This document shows positions 28,501 through 35,435 of a DNA stretch of 39,006 nt, piece after piece. This stretch comes from Bacteroides cellulosilyticus DSM 14838 (GTDB lineage: Bacteria; Bacteroidota; Bacteroidia; Bacteroidales; Bacteroidaceae). The notes under the pieces are model-generated. The model was not told the DNA's origin. It did not search any database and saw nothing but the letters and a program-made list of their open reading frames with translations. Where the stretch lies: the NCBI RefSeq assembly GCF_000158035.1, contig NZ_EQ973491.1, positions 631,881-670,886 of the forward strand, given 5' to 3'. Each line of letters begins with the position of its first letter. Position 1 is the stretch's first letter. The position numbers were made by a program, and so were the translations under genes.

Positions 28501-28711
28501 CGTCCAGATCAGTGATAATTCCGTTAGTAGTACCTTTCACTACAACATTAGCACCGATGATCGGTTCTCCGGTTTGGTCAACCACAGTGCCCGAAACTGT
28601 TTTGCTTTGCGCATAAGCCCCTATAGCCAATACTGAAAACAAAGCGATGAGGAACAGCCGCTGGAGTTTACCCGTGCGACCAAACAAGCTTAAATTCTTG
28701 CTGTTTTTCAT
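25580..28711 (-). CDS. SusC-family TonB-dependent outer-membrane transporter
   Basis: A 1043-residue TonB-dependent transporter. Signal peptide of about 35 residues (ends GAYAQ), a carboxypeptidase-D regulatory-like domain at about 38-115 (VSGTVVDQTGEPIIGANV), TonB-box-like DEVVVVGYG near 118-126, plug domain at about 130-240 with AIYGSRGANGVILVTTKKG, then a beta-barrel ending in IGVNIGF. It forms the import complex with the adjacent SusD, most likely for RG-I oligosaccharides. There is no extra N-terminal STN or anti-sigma interaction domain, which agrees with HTCS rather than ECF-sigma control. Confidence 0.96.
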   Translation of the reverse strand: MKNSKNLSLFGRTGKLQRLFLIALFSVLAIGAYAQSKTVSGTVVDQTGEPIIGANVVVKGTTNGIITDLDGRFTLSNVPDKGTISISFIGYQDQEISVAGKTNLQVTLQEDNAMLDEVVVVGYGVQKKSDVTGAMARVGEKELKAMPVKNALEGMQGKTAGVDITSSQRPGEVGGINIRGVRSIDAEQGPLYVVDGMIIQTGGIENINPSDIEAIDILKDASATAIYGSRGANGVILVTTKKGKQGKVTLNYSGTVTFETLHDVTEMMSAAEWLDYARTAKYNMGSYASATPDYTADKAIFGSVAASWANIEQAWSNGTYDASKVGSYDWASNGKQTGITHEHTLSASGGSEKFQGYASFGYLNQKGTQPGQAYERYTLKTSFDINPIDFFKMGTSINASYSDQDYGYNFSKSVTGSGDLYNALRSMLPWTVPYDSNGDYIRNPNGDVNIINPIRELDYNTNQRRTFRANASMYAQVDFGKIWKPLEGLSYRLQFGPEFQYYTLGIANAAGGINGDGNNGAQYKNEQKRSWTLDNLIYYNKRFAEHHNLGLTLMQSASAYHYEMGDMRATNVASADELWYNLGTAGTLSSFGTGLTETQMASYMVRVNYGFKDKYLLTASMRWDGASQLAPGHKWASFPSAALAWRIDQEDFMKDINWLSQLKLRFGVGVTGNAAIDAYATKGAITGLYYNWGQTDSSLGYVPSDPSAKDPAKMANSELGWERTTQYNLGIDYGFFNNRLSGSIDAYKTKTNDLLLAMSIPSLTGYTSTYANVGKTSGWGIDLQVNAVPVETKDFTWNSTATWSMDRNKIDELSNGRTEDVNNNWFVGEEIGVYYDYVYDGIWKTSEAEEAAVYGRKPGQIKVKDLNNDDKIDATNDRQIVGHVRPRWTAGWTNTFNYKNFELSVFILSRWGFDVPQGSLTLDGRYMQRKIDYWVAGTNENAEYYSPGSNGEAADTYSSSMGYQDGSYIKVRNISLGYNFTTKQLKNTGLSNLKVYVQAMNPFSIYKACDWLDTDLMNYDNNKKTFGSPTTIKSFVIGVNIGF

Positions 28712-28793
28712 ACTTTAATTATTAAGTTAAACAAAAGTTAGTTTTCTATTCTCTCAGGAGATTCTCAGGTCTCCTTGCTGTGAAAAAGTGTTG

Positions 28794-28801
28794 CAAATAT
28801 A
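28794..28801 (-). promoter_or_regulatory. -7 box of the SusC-SusD operon
   Basis: Minus-strand TATATTTG matches TAnnTTTG exactly. It implies a leader of roughly 75-80 bases. The operator begins 22 bp upstream. Confidence 0.6.
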
Positions 28802-28823
28802 CATGTATGGGGTAGAAAAGGGA

Positions 28824-28860
28824 ATGTAGGATTGTGTCAAAGCATGGAAAATTCCGTCTT
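28824..28860 (-). promoter_or_regulatory. Two-copy HTCS-type operator upstream of SusC
   Basis: Read on the plus strand: ATGTAGGATTGTGTCAA (28824-28840) and ATGGAAAATTCCGTCTT (28844-28860), 20 bp apart. They are weaker individual matches to the consensus than at PL11 or GH42, but spacing and distance to the -7 box are the same. A third partial copy (GAAAATTGTGTCAAT) lies at 28869-28883. Confidence 0.5.
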
Positions 28861-29109
28861 TCTGACTCGAAAATTGTGTCAATACTCATGGCTAAAATCA
28901 AAATGAATAGTTCCAATGGCATTTTAATTATTCCGGGCTTTCATATTAGTAATGTTGGTGATAGGCAGGTGAATATATAGGTCTATAGACTGCAATACTT
29001 AATAAATCTAAATGTTTTAACCTTTATGCACACTTCTCTATTATTAATTGCTTCCTTTAGGCAAATAATTGTCTTTTAAAGGCATCCTTTTTTTAAATCT
29101 TAATATTTT

Positions 29110-29799
29110 ATGGACATTCGAAAGGTATATTTACTTATTCTGTTATGCACATTCTGTATCTTGTCTCCGGTGTATACACAGCAGTCTCTTTCTGATGAAT
29201 TCAGGAAAGTGGCAGGAGATTATGCAGCGCTTTATACCAGTAAAGTGGAAGTGGGCTATAGTCCATATCTCTATATAAACCATCCTTATTGGGATACGGA
29301 TGAGTTTAAGAAAGGAGCGGTTTGCTATGGTGGGTTAGTGTATACCGACCTGCAACTTCGATATGATACTTTTAAGAAGCAATTGATCGTAATTACTCCC
29401 GAAAAACGAATACTCCTCCAGGTTGACATGAGGAAAGTAGACTATTTCATTATTGGAGATAAAAAGTTTGTGCCGCATAACGATACTTTTGCTGCAATCC
29501 TATATGATAGTCCGCAAATGCGATTGACTCAGTATGTTCAGTGCAAAATGGGGACGCCTGTTGAGAAAGGACGGATCAGCTATAGACAGTTCGAAAAGCC
29601 TGCACGTTTTGTTTTGTCTAAAGATGGGGTGGACCATACCGTGACTTCCCGTTCCAGTTTTCTGAAGCTCTTTCCGGCTTATAAGAAACAATTGAAGAAG
29701 TATGCAAAGGAAGAGCAATTGAGTTTTAATACGCTCTTTCGTGCAGAGTCGTTGACTGAGCTAACAAGACATGCAGATTCTCTAATTAATAAGAAATAG
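29110..29799 (+). CDS. Exported protein of unknown function (229 aa)
   Basis: I do not recognise this family. It has a signal peptide of about 23 residues (ends VYTQQ) and no lipobox, so it should be periplasmic or secreted. The mature part is mixed alpha/beta, with a YxxPYLYINHPYWDTDEF segment near 55-72 and a basic, helical C-terminus (LFPAYKKQLKKYAKEE at about 187-202). Only two bases separate it from the TonB-dependent receptor, and it heads a four-gene operon, so it probably works with that transport system. The start at 29110 is chosen because it begins the signal peptide. Confidence 0.8.
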   Translation: MDIRKVYLLILLCTFCILSPVYTQQSLSDEFRKVAGDYAALYTSKVEVGYSPYLYINHPYWDTDEFKKGAVCYGGLVYTDLQLRYDTFKKQLIVITPEKRILLQVDMRKVDYFIIGDKKFVPHNDTFAAILYDSPQMRLTQYVQCKMGTPVEKGRISYRQFEKPARFVLSKDGVDHTVTSRSSFLKLFPAYKKQLKKYAKEEQLSFNTLFRAESLTELTRHADSLINKK

Positions 29800-29801
29800 T
29801 T

Positions 29802-32534
29802 ATGACAATATATAAAATAAGGTATATAGCAGCCATTCTGTTTATTATATCCCCTTTCGTGGCATTTGCACAGCAGCAGGCAGGAGATAGTATTTCTATT
29901 TTTGAACTGATAGATGCCGTTGAGAAAAACACTTCGTGCCGCATCTATACGACGATTGCAGAGCCGTTTAAAGTGAAAAAGGCTGAGACCTTAAAACCTA
30001 CTGCCGAGAGTCTGCGACAAGCATTAACTGCAACACGTTATAAAGTTACTGTCTATGGCAACCGGATCTTCGTTCTGCCTGAAGCGTTTTTATCTACCAC
30101 GCTTACTCCGATCTTGAAAGGAGAACAGATGAAGGAAGAAGAACAAGCCTCTTCTTTTATTCCTGTCGTAAAATCTTCTTCGGAGAATAAGGTTTACGAG
30201 ATAGGGAACAGATATAAGCCTTCTTCGGAAGAGATGGTGGTGCTGACCGGAAAAGTAACGGATTTCAAGTCCGGACAGAATCTGGAAGGAATTAACATCG
30301 TCCACCGGGAACCGTGGGTTGCCACAGCTACCGACCGTCAGGGGAATTTTACCATTAAGCTCCCCGTCGGATATAATACCATTGAAATCAATGGACTGAA
30401 TATAAAGGAAACACGCCGGCAGTTCATGGTGTATGGAGAGGGAGCTACCCACATAGAACTGGAAGAAGAAAACCATTTGCTGGATGAGGTTCTCATCGTC
30501 TCCGGGCGTGTGCAGAATGTAAGGAGCACTCAGTTGGGAATGGAGAAGTTCCAGCCCAGTTTACTGAAGAACATTCCTACAGCTATGGGGGAGGTGGATT
30601 TACTGAAGATGCTTCAAACTCTTCCGGGTATCAAAACTGTGGGGGAGGCATCCAGTGGCTATAACGTGCGCGGAAGTGCTGCCGACCAGAATCTGTTGTT
30701 GCTGAATAATGGAACTATTTATAATCCGAACCACTTATTCGGTTTTTTCACCGCCTTTAATTCGGACATGATAAAGGATGCGGAACTTTATAAAAGCAGT
30801 ATTCCCAGTCAGTATGGAGGGCGTATTGCATCCGTGCTGAATATAACAAGTAAAGAGGCGAGTAAGGAGAAGTTTACGGGTTCGGCGGGCATCGGACTTG
30901 TCACCAGTAAACTGAATCTTGAAATACCGATCATTAAAGAGAAGACTTCACTTCTTTTGAGCGGACGTACCACATACTCGGACTGGATCATGAAGATGCT
31001 GCCCGAAAAGAGTGGCTACCGTGATGGTAAAGCCGGATTTTACGATTTGGGAGGCGTATTCTCGCATACATTGAATGAGCGTAATAAACTAAATATATAC
31101 GGCTATTACAGCCATGACCGTTTTGCTTTTAACGATAACCAGAAGTACGCTTACAACAATATGAACTTCTCTGCAAACTGGAGAAGCATATTCTCTGAGA
31201 AGCTGACGGCAAATTTCTCTTTCGGTTATGATCATTATGATTACCGGAATGATGAATCGGTAGAAGAGGCGGCAGCTGCCCGCTTGTCATTCGCTATCAA
31301 CCAATGGTTTGGAAAGGTTGATTTTAGTTACAAGCTGGATAATAACCATACCTTGAACTTTGGGCTCATGAGCCAGTTCTATAATATCAACTCAGGAACT
31401 TATGAACCACTGCATGAAAGTTCGCTGGTGAAATGGGACCAGCTTCAAAAGGATAAAGCGCTGGAAAGTGCCATTTACATTGGAGACCAATGGGAGGTAA
31501 CCCCTAAACTATCCGTAAATGCGGGTATACGCTATTCCATGTTCAACCTTTTGGGCCCGCGCACGTATTATACTTATCAGGATGGTATGCTTCCTTCTTC
31601 CACCACCGTTGTTGACTCTGTATCAGTGGGTGGCGGAAAAGTGGTTAAGACCTATCAGGGGCCGGAGTTCAGATTGTCTGCCCGCTATGCTTTCAATGAT
31701 GACTTCTCCGTAAAGGCAGGCTTCAACACCATGCGGCAGTATATTCATAAAGTATCGAATACTACCATTATGTCGCCTACGGATACCTGGAAGCTGAGTG
31801 ATACGAATATTAAACCCCAGAATGGCTGGCAGTTGGCAGCAGGGGCATATTATAATACACCCGGCCAGGTATTGGAGTTGTCGGTGGAAGGGTACTATAA
31901 GAAACTGAACGATTATCTGGATTATCGCAGTTCGGCCAGGCTGATCATGAATCATCATCTGGAAACGGACGTGATTAATACGGAAGGATATGCCTATGGC
32001 GTTGAATTCCAGGTAAAGAAGCCGTCCGGCAAGCTGAACGGATGGGCCAGTTATACGTATTCGCGTACTTTCCTGCGCCAGAATGACCCGCGCATAGCCC
32101 GCCCGGTCAATGGTGGAGACTGGTATCCGACGGAGTATGACAAACCGCATGACTTCAAGTTGGTGGGAAACTATAAGTTTACCCGTCGTTACAGTGTGTC
32201 TTTCAATATGGATTATAGTACGGGCCGCCCTACTACCATTCCTGCCGGACAATATTACGACCAGGGATTGCAATCCATGCAGGTGTACTACACGGACCGT
32301 AACAGTTACCGGGTTCCCGATTACTTCCGTCTTGATCTTGCTTTCAATATAGAGCCGAGTCATCATCTGACTCTGCTGACGCATAGTTCTATTTCTTTCG
32401 GTGTCTATAACCTGACCGGAAGGAAGAATGTTTATTCCATTTATTATGTATCTGAGAATGGTAGTGTGCAGGGATATAAGATGTCCATTTTCGGCGCTCC
32501 TATTCCTTTTATTACTTATAACATAAAATTCTAA
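29802..32534 (+). CDS. TonB-dependent receptor with STN-like and carboxypeptidase-regulatory domains
   Basis: A 910-residue outer-membrane receptor. Signal peptide 1-23 (ends FAQ), an STN-like domain at about 31-93 (SIFELIDAVEKNTSCRIYT), a carboxypeptidase-D regulatory-like domain at about 146-225, TonB-box-like LLDEVLIVSG at about 225, plug domain at about 250-360 (LPGIKTVGEASSGYNVRG), then the barrel. It is not a SusC: it is shorter and is followed by a DUF4249 protein rather than SusD. An STN domain often signals to an anti-sigma factor, but none is nearby. Substrate unknown. Confidence 0.88.
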   Translation: MTIYKIRYIAAILFIISPFVAFAQQQAGDSISIFELIDAVEKNTSCRIYTTIAEPFKVKKAETLKPTAESLRQALTATRYKVTVYGNRIFVLPEAFLSTTLTPILKGEQMKEEEQASSFIPVVKSSSENKVYEIGNRYKPSSEEMVVLTGKVTDFKSGQNLEGINIVHREPWVATATDRQGNFTIKLPVGYNTIEINGLNIKETRRQFMVYGEGATHIELEEENHLLDEVLIVSGRVQNVRSTQLGMEKFQPSLLKNIPTAMGEVDLLKMLQTLPGIKTVGEASSGYNVRGSAADQNLLLLNNGTIYNPNHLFGFFTAFNSDMIKDAELYKSSIPSQYGGRIASVLNITSKEASKEKFTGSAGIGLVTSKLNLEIPIIKEKTSLLLSGRTTYSDWIMKMLPEKSGYRDGKAGFYDLGGVFSHTLNERNKLNIYGYYSHDRFAFNDNQKYAYNNMNFSANWRSIFSEKLTANFSFGYDHYDYRNDESVEEAAAARLSFAINQWFGKVDFSYKLDNNHTLNFGLMSQFYNINSGTYEPLHESSLVKWDQLQKDKALESAIYIGDQWEVTPKLSVNAGIRYSMFNLLGPRTYYTYQDGMLPSSTTVVDSVSVGGGKVVKTYQGPEFRLSARYAFNDDFSVKAGFNTMRQYIHKVSNTTIMSPTDTWKLSDTNIKPQNGWQLAAGAYYNTPGQVLELSVEGYYKKLNDYLDYRSSARLIMNHHLETDVINTEGYAYGVEFQVKKPSGKLNGWASYTYSRTFLRQNDPRIARPVNGGDWYPTEYDKPHDFKLVGNYKFTRRYSVSFNMDYSTGRPTTIPAGQYYDQGLQSMQVYYTDRNSYRVPDYFRLDLAFNIEPSHHLTLLTHSSISFGVYNLTGRKNVYSIYYVSENGSVQGYKMSIFGAPIPFITYNIKF

Positions 32535-32540
32535 AGGGAT

Positions 32541-33695
32541 ATGAAGAAAAGAACGAATATAATAATCCTGATAAGTTTGCTCGGTTTTACTTTGAGCAAC
32601 TGTATAGATGAGTTCGATGCTAAGATTCCGGACGGCGGTGTAGGCTTGCTGGTGGTTGAGGGTAATATTATATCAGACAGTACTGTCGTGTTTTCATTGA
32701 GCCGTACTTTTTCCTTAAATGAAGATGACTTGCCTTCGGGATATAATAAGATTACAGCCGATGTCAGTGTTGTGGGAGAAGACGGTTCGCGCATAGCGGG
32801 AACTTCCATTGGTGACGGACGGTACCAGGTACGAATAGGAACGCTGAATAAGCAAGTGCGTTACGGACTGGAAATTGTATATGAAGGGGATACGTATAAT
32901 TCTGAACTACAGTATCCGATAGAAACGGCTGCAATCGAAGAGGTCACTTTTGAGCAGCCGGAAGATTACGGGGATATACACATTCGCCTCTCTACGCGCA
33001 ATGCAGGGGCCACAGGACCGGCATATTATATCTGGACTTATGAGGAAGACTGGGAAGTAAGGGCGGCATTTTATTCTAAATGGATATATGATCCTGTGAC
33101 AGATGAAGTGCATACTTATGAAAAAGCGCCTTATGCGCAAGGATGGATTCATGCGGAGTCCACAAAAACGCTTGTTGGCTCTACGGAATCGAATGCCGAA
33201 AATCTATTGAAGAATAAAAAAATGTATTCTTTTGCCTCCGACAATCTTCGCGCTTCGTATTATTACAGTACGTTGATGAAGCAGAGAGCCTTGTCAAAAG
33301 GAGAGTTCGAGTATTATGAGAACAAGGTGAAATTGAGCGAAGAGATGGGCGGTTTGTTCACTCCCCAACCCTCGGAACTGCCTACTAATATCACTTGCAG
33401 CAATTCGGATAAACAAGCCATTGGTTATGTGGGAGTCAATATGAATGTAAGCGAGTACCGCCTTTATATTTCTACCAATGACATACAATATGATAATCCG
33501 TATGAGTGTAGTCTTTTACCGGATGGAGAAACGGAAAACAAAAGTAATTATGATTTATATATAGCGGGATATCGCATTGCCTTTTCTGAAATGACGGGGT
33601 ATCAGTGGGCTAAAAAGGAATGTACTGATGTGCGTAGTTTGGGGGCGACTCTCAATAAACCTTCTTTCTGGCCGTTACCGGACAGGGGATATTAA
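32541..33695 (+). CDS. DUF4249-family lipoprotein
   Basis: A 384-residue lipoprotein with lipobox LSNC (Cys21) followed by IDEFDAKIPDG. The beginning of the mature protein (LLVVEGNIISDSTVVFSLSR) and the WPLPDRGY end are typical of DUF4249 proteins, which in Bacteroidota are encoded next to TonB-dependent receptors and probably serve as their surface partners, much as SusD does for SusC. Six bases after the receptor and 12 before the MG2 gene. Function is otherwise unknown; the family call rests on pattern recall. Confidence 0.75.
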   Translation: MKKRTNIIILISLLGFTLSNCIDEFDAKIPDGGVGLLVVEGNIISDSTVVFSLSRTFSLNEDDLPSGYNKITADVSVVGEDGSRIAGTSIGDGRYQVRIGTLNKQVRYGLEIVYEGDTYNSELQYPIETAAIEEVTFEQPEDYGDIHIRLSTRNAGATGPAYYIWTYEEDWEVRAAFYSKWIYDPVTDEVHTYEKAPYAQGWIHAESTKTLVGSTESNAENLLKNKKMYSFASDNLRASYYYSTLMKQRALSKGEFEYYENKVKLSEEMGGLFTPQPSELPTNITCSNSDKQAIGYVGVNMNVSEYRLYISTNDIQYDNPYECSLLPDGETENKSNYDLYIAGYRIAFSEMTGYQWAKKECTDVRSLGATLNKPSFWPLPDRGY

Positions 33696-33707
33696 TATCG
33701 GAGTATT

Positions 33708-35324
33708 ATGAAAAGAATTATATCGATCATTATTGGTTTGATTTCGGTGCTGGGCTTACAGGCGCAGGTCACTGAATGTATGCGAATATATACGGATAAG
33801 GATAATTATCTGGCAGGAGAAGATTTGTGGATAAAAGTCTGTGTGACGGATTCGGCAGAAGCTCCGTTCAGTAAAGTGGCTTATGTGGAGATCAGCGATA
33901 TGCGCCAGGTGTATGCACAAGGCAAGATTGCCTTGAAGAATGGAACCGGATGGGGGCGTATCAAATTCCCGCAAACTATGCATTCGGGTGCCTATCAGCT
34001 TACGGCTTATACCCGTTATATGAGAAATCAGTCAGCAGACCGCTTCCCGAAGAAATATATTGCTGTTCTGAACGCCAGTCAGGCCACGGACGGAGATGAT
34101 GTGGAATTATTAAAAGATTCGGTTTCTTTGACTTCGGGTAATCCGGTACTTTCGTCGTTACGTTTGTCAACCGATAAAGCCGTGTATGGAAATCGCAGTA
34201 AGGTGACTTTGAAGTTACCGGAACTGCCGGGTGATCTGAAGGATTTTTCTTTGTCTGTGGTGAGAAGGGATTGTGCGTTACAGGCTTTTCCGTCTGCCGT
34301 TGAAGTGCAAAAAAACAATAAGGCTGCCGGAGAACGCTTTATTGCCGAGTGCGAAGGACATATTGTGACCGGAAGATTAATAGGAGCATCGGCCGATTCG
34401 GTGAATGCCCGGCTATCGTGTGTTGGAAAGGATATCCGTATCTTTGACGGGCAACTACAGTCCGATGGCACTTACGCCTTCTATACCTCGGAAATCATGA
34501 ATACCCAAGATATAGTGTTGACGGCTTTGCCGGGAAAAGGACGTACGGGCCGGTTGGAAGTAATATCTCCTTTTGCAGAAGTGCTGCCCGCGAAACTTCC
34601 CAAGCTTCGATTGGCATATGATGAGGAAGCATTGATAGAACGTAGTATCGGAGCGCAATTACATCACATCTTACCGGTAGATTCCACTCACGGACAGGCT
34701 GTGTTGGAACAGTTGCACGATTTTACCCCTTCACTCAGTTATAATCTGGATGAATATGTTCGTTTCAATACGGTCCGTGAAGCTTTTGTAGAATTTGTAA
34801 TGGGAGTACGCGTAAGCAAGGCGGATGGCGCAACGATTATCAGAATATTGCAGGATGATGTAAAGCGGTTCAGTAGCTTAAAAGCGTTGGTACTGATAGA
34901 CGGAGTTCCTATTGAAGATCATGATGCAGTATTGGACTATAATGCGCGTTTATTGCATTATATTCATCAGTATAGCGGCAGATATACGTTTGGCGGTAAA
35001 CTGTACGATGGAATCATTTCGATGATAACACATCGTGGAACCCTTCCCGGACTACGCCTGGATGAGAATTCCCAATTGTTTGCTTATGAATTCCCGCAGA
35101 ACCGTCCTGATTTTACAGCTCCGGTATATGACTCGGAAGAGCAACTGCATTCACGTATTCCCGATTTCCGCCACACGCTTTATTGGAATCCGGATATTAC
35201 GGCTGCAACGAATACTGTCAGTTTCTACACATCGGATATGAAAGGAACTTATGTGGCAACCCTGCAAGGGATTAACAGCAAAGGAGAGTGTGTACAAGTA
35301 CAAGGTGAGTTTGTAGTACGATAG
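33708..35324 (+). CDS. MG2-domain protein with a barrel-less TonB-plug-like domain
   Basis: A 538-residue exported protein with signal peptide 1-19 (ends LQAQ). Residues about 22-105 form an alpha-2-macroglobulin MG2-like domain (TDKDNYLAGEDLWIKV, GAYQLTAYTRYMRN). The C-terminal part carries a TonB-plug-like segment: LVLIDGVPIEDHDAVLDYN at about 395-413 and GGKLYDGIISMIT at about 430-442, the usual start and end of a plug domain, but no beta-barrel follows. It ends with a short Ig-like strand set (YVATLQGINSKGECVQVQGE). Such MG2-plug proteins occur beside TonB receptors; their role is not known. Last gene of the operon. Confidence 0.75.
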   Translation: MKRIISIIIGLISVLGLQAQVTECMRIYTDKDNYLAGEDLWIKVCVTDSAEAPFSKVAYVEISDMRQVYAQGKIALKNGTGWGRIKFPQTMHSGAYQLTAYTRYMRNQSADRFPKKYIAVLNASQATDGDDVELLKDSVSLTSGNPVLSSLRLSTDKAVYGNRSKVTLKLPELPGDLKDFSLSVVRRDCALQAFPSAVEVQKNNKAAGERFIAECEGHIVTGRLIGASADSVNARLSCVGKDIRIFDGQLQSDGTYAFYTSEIMNTQDIVLTALPGKGRTGRLEVISPFAEVLPAKLPKLRLAYDEEALIERSIGAQLHHILPVDSTHGQAVLEQLHDFTPSLSYNLDEYVRFNTVREAFVEFVMGVRVSKADGATIIRILQDDVKRFSSLKALVLIDGVPIEDHDAVLDYNARLLHYIHQYSGRYTFGGKLYDGIISMITHRGTLPGLRLDENSQLFAYEFPQNRPDFTAPVYDSEEQLHSRIPDFRHTLYWNPDITAATNTVSFYTSDMKGTYVATLQGINSKGECVQVQGEFVVR

Positions 35325-35330
35325 TATATT

Positions 35331-35433
35331 CCTTTCAGGCTCTTCTCTTAGTATCCTCATGCAAAAGATGGCATCTTTAACATCAAAAGATGCCATCTTT
35401 TGCATAAGAGGATTATGAGATGAACCTGAAAGG
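35331..35433. terminator. Nested bidirectional hairpin between MG2 gene and GH42
   Basis: The core is a perfect 20-bp inverted repeat at 35359-35378 and 35386-35405 (ATGCAAAAGATGGCATCTTT and its complement) with a 7-base loop. An outer pair CCTTTCAGG (35331-35339) / CCTGAAAGG (35425-35433) encloses it. Each core arm also contains its own palindrome (AAAGATG-CATCTTT), so alternative folds exist. It lies between two converging genes and most simply terminates both. Confidence 0.7.
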
Positions 35434-35435
35434 TC

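Larger units (their letters stand above)
28712..29109. other. Divergent intergenic region, SusC / 229-aa gene
   Basis: The 398 bases hold the SusC promoter box and two-copy operator on the left, a 10-bp direct repeat ATTGTGTCAA at 28831-28840 and 28873-28882, and an AT-rich right half leading to the 229-aa gene. I found no exact TAnnTTTG box for the rightward operon and no operator copy oriented toward it. Confidence 0.5.

Noticed and set aside
31623..32384. 253-residue minus-strand ORF opposite the TonB receptor barrel
   Set aside because: Antisense shadow of a well-supported barrel-coding region; no independent start signal or family features.
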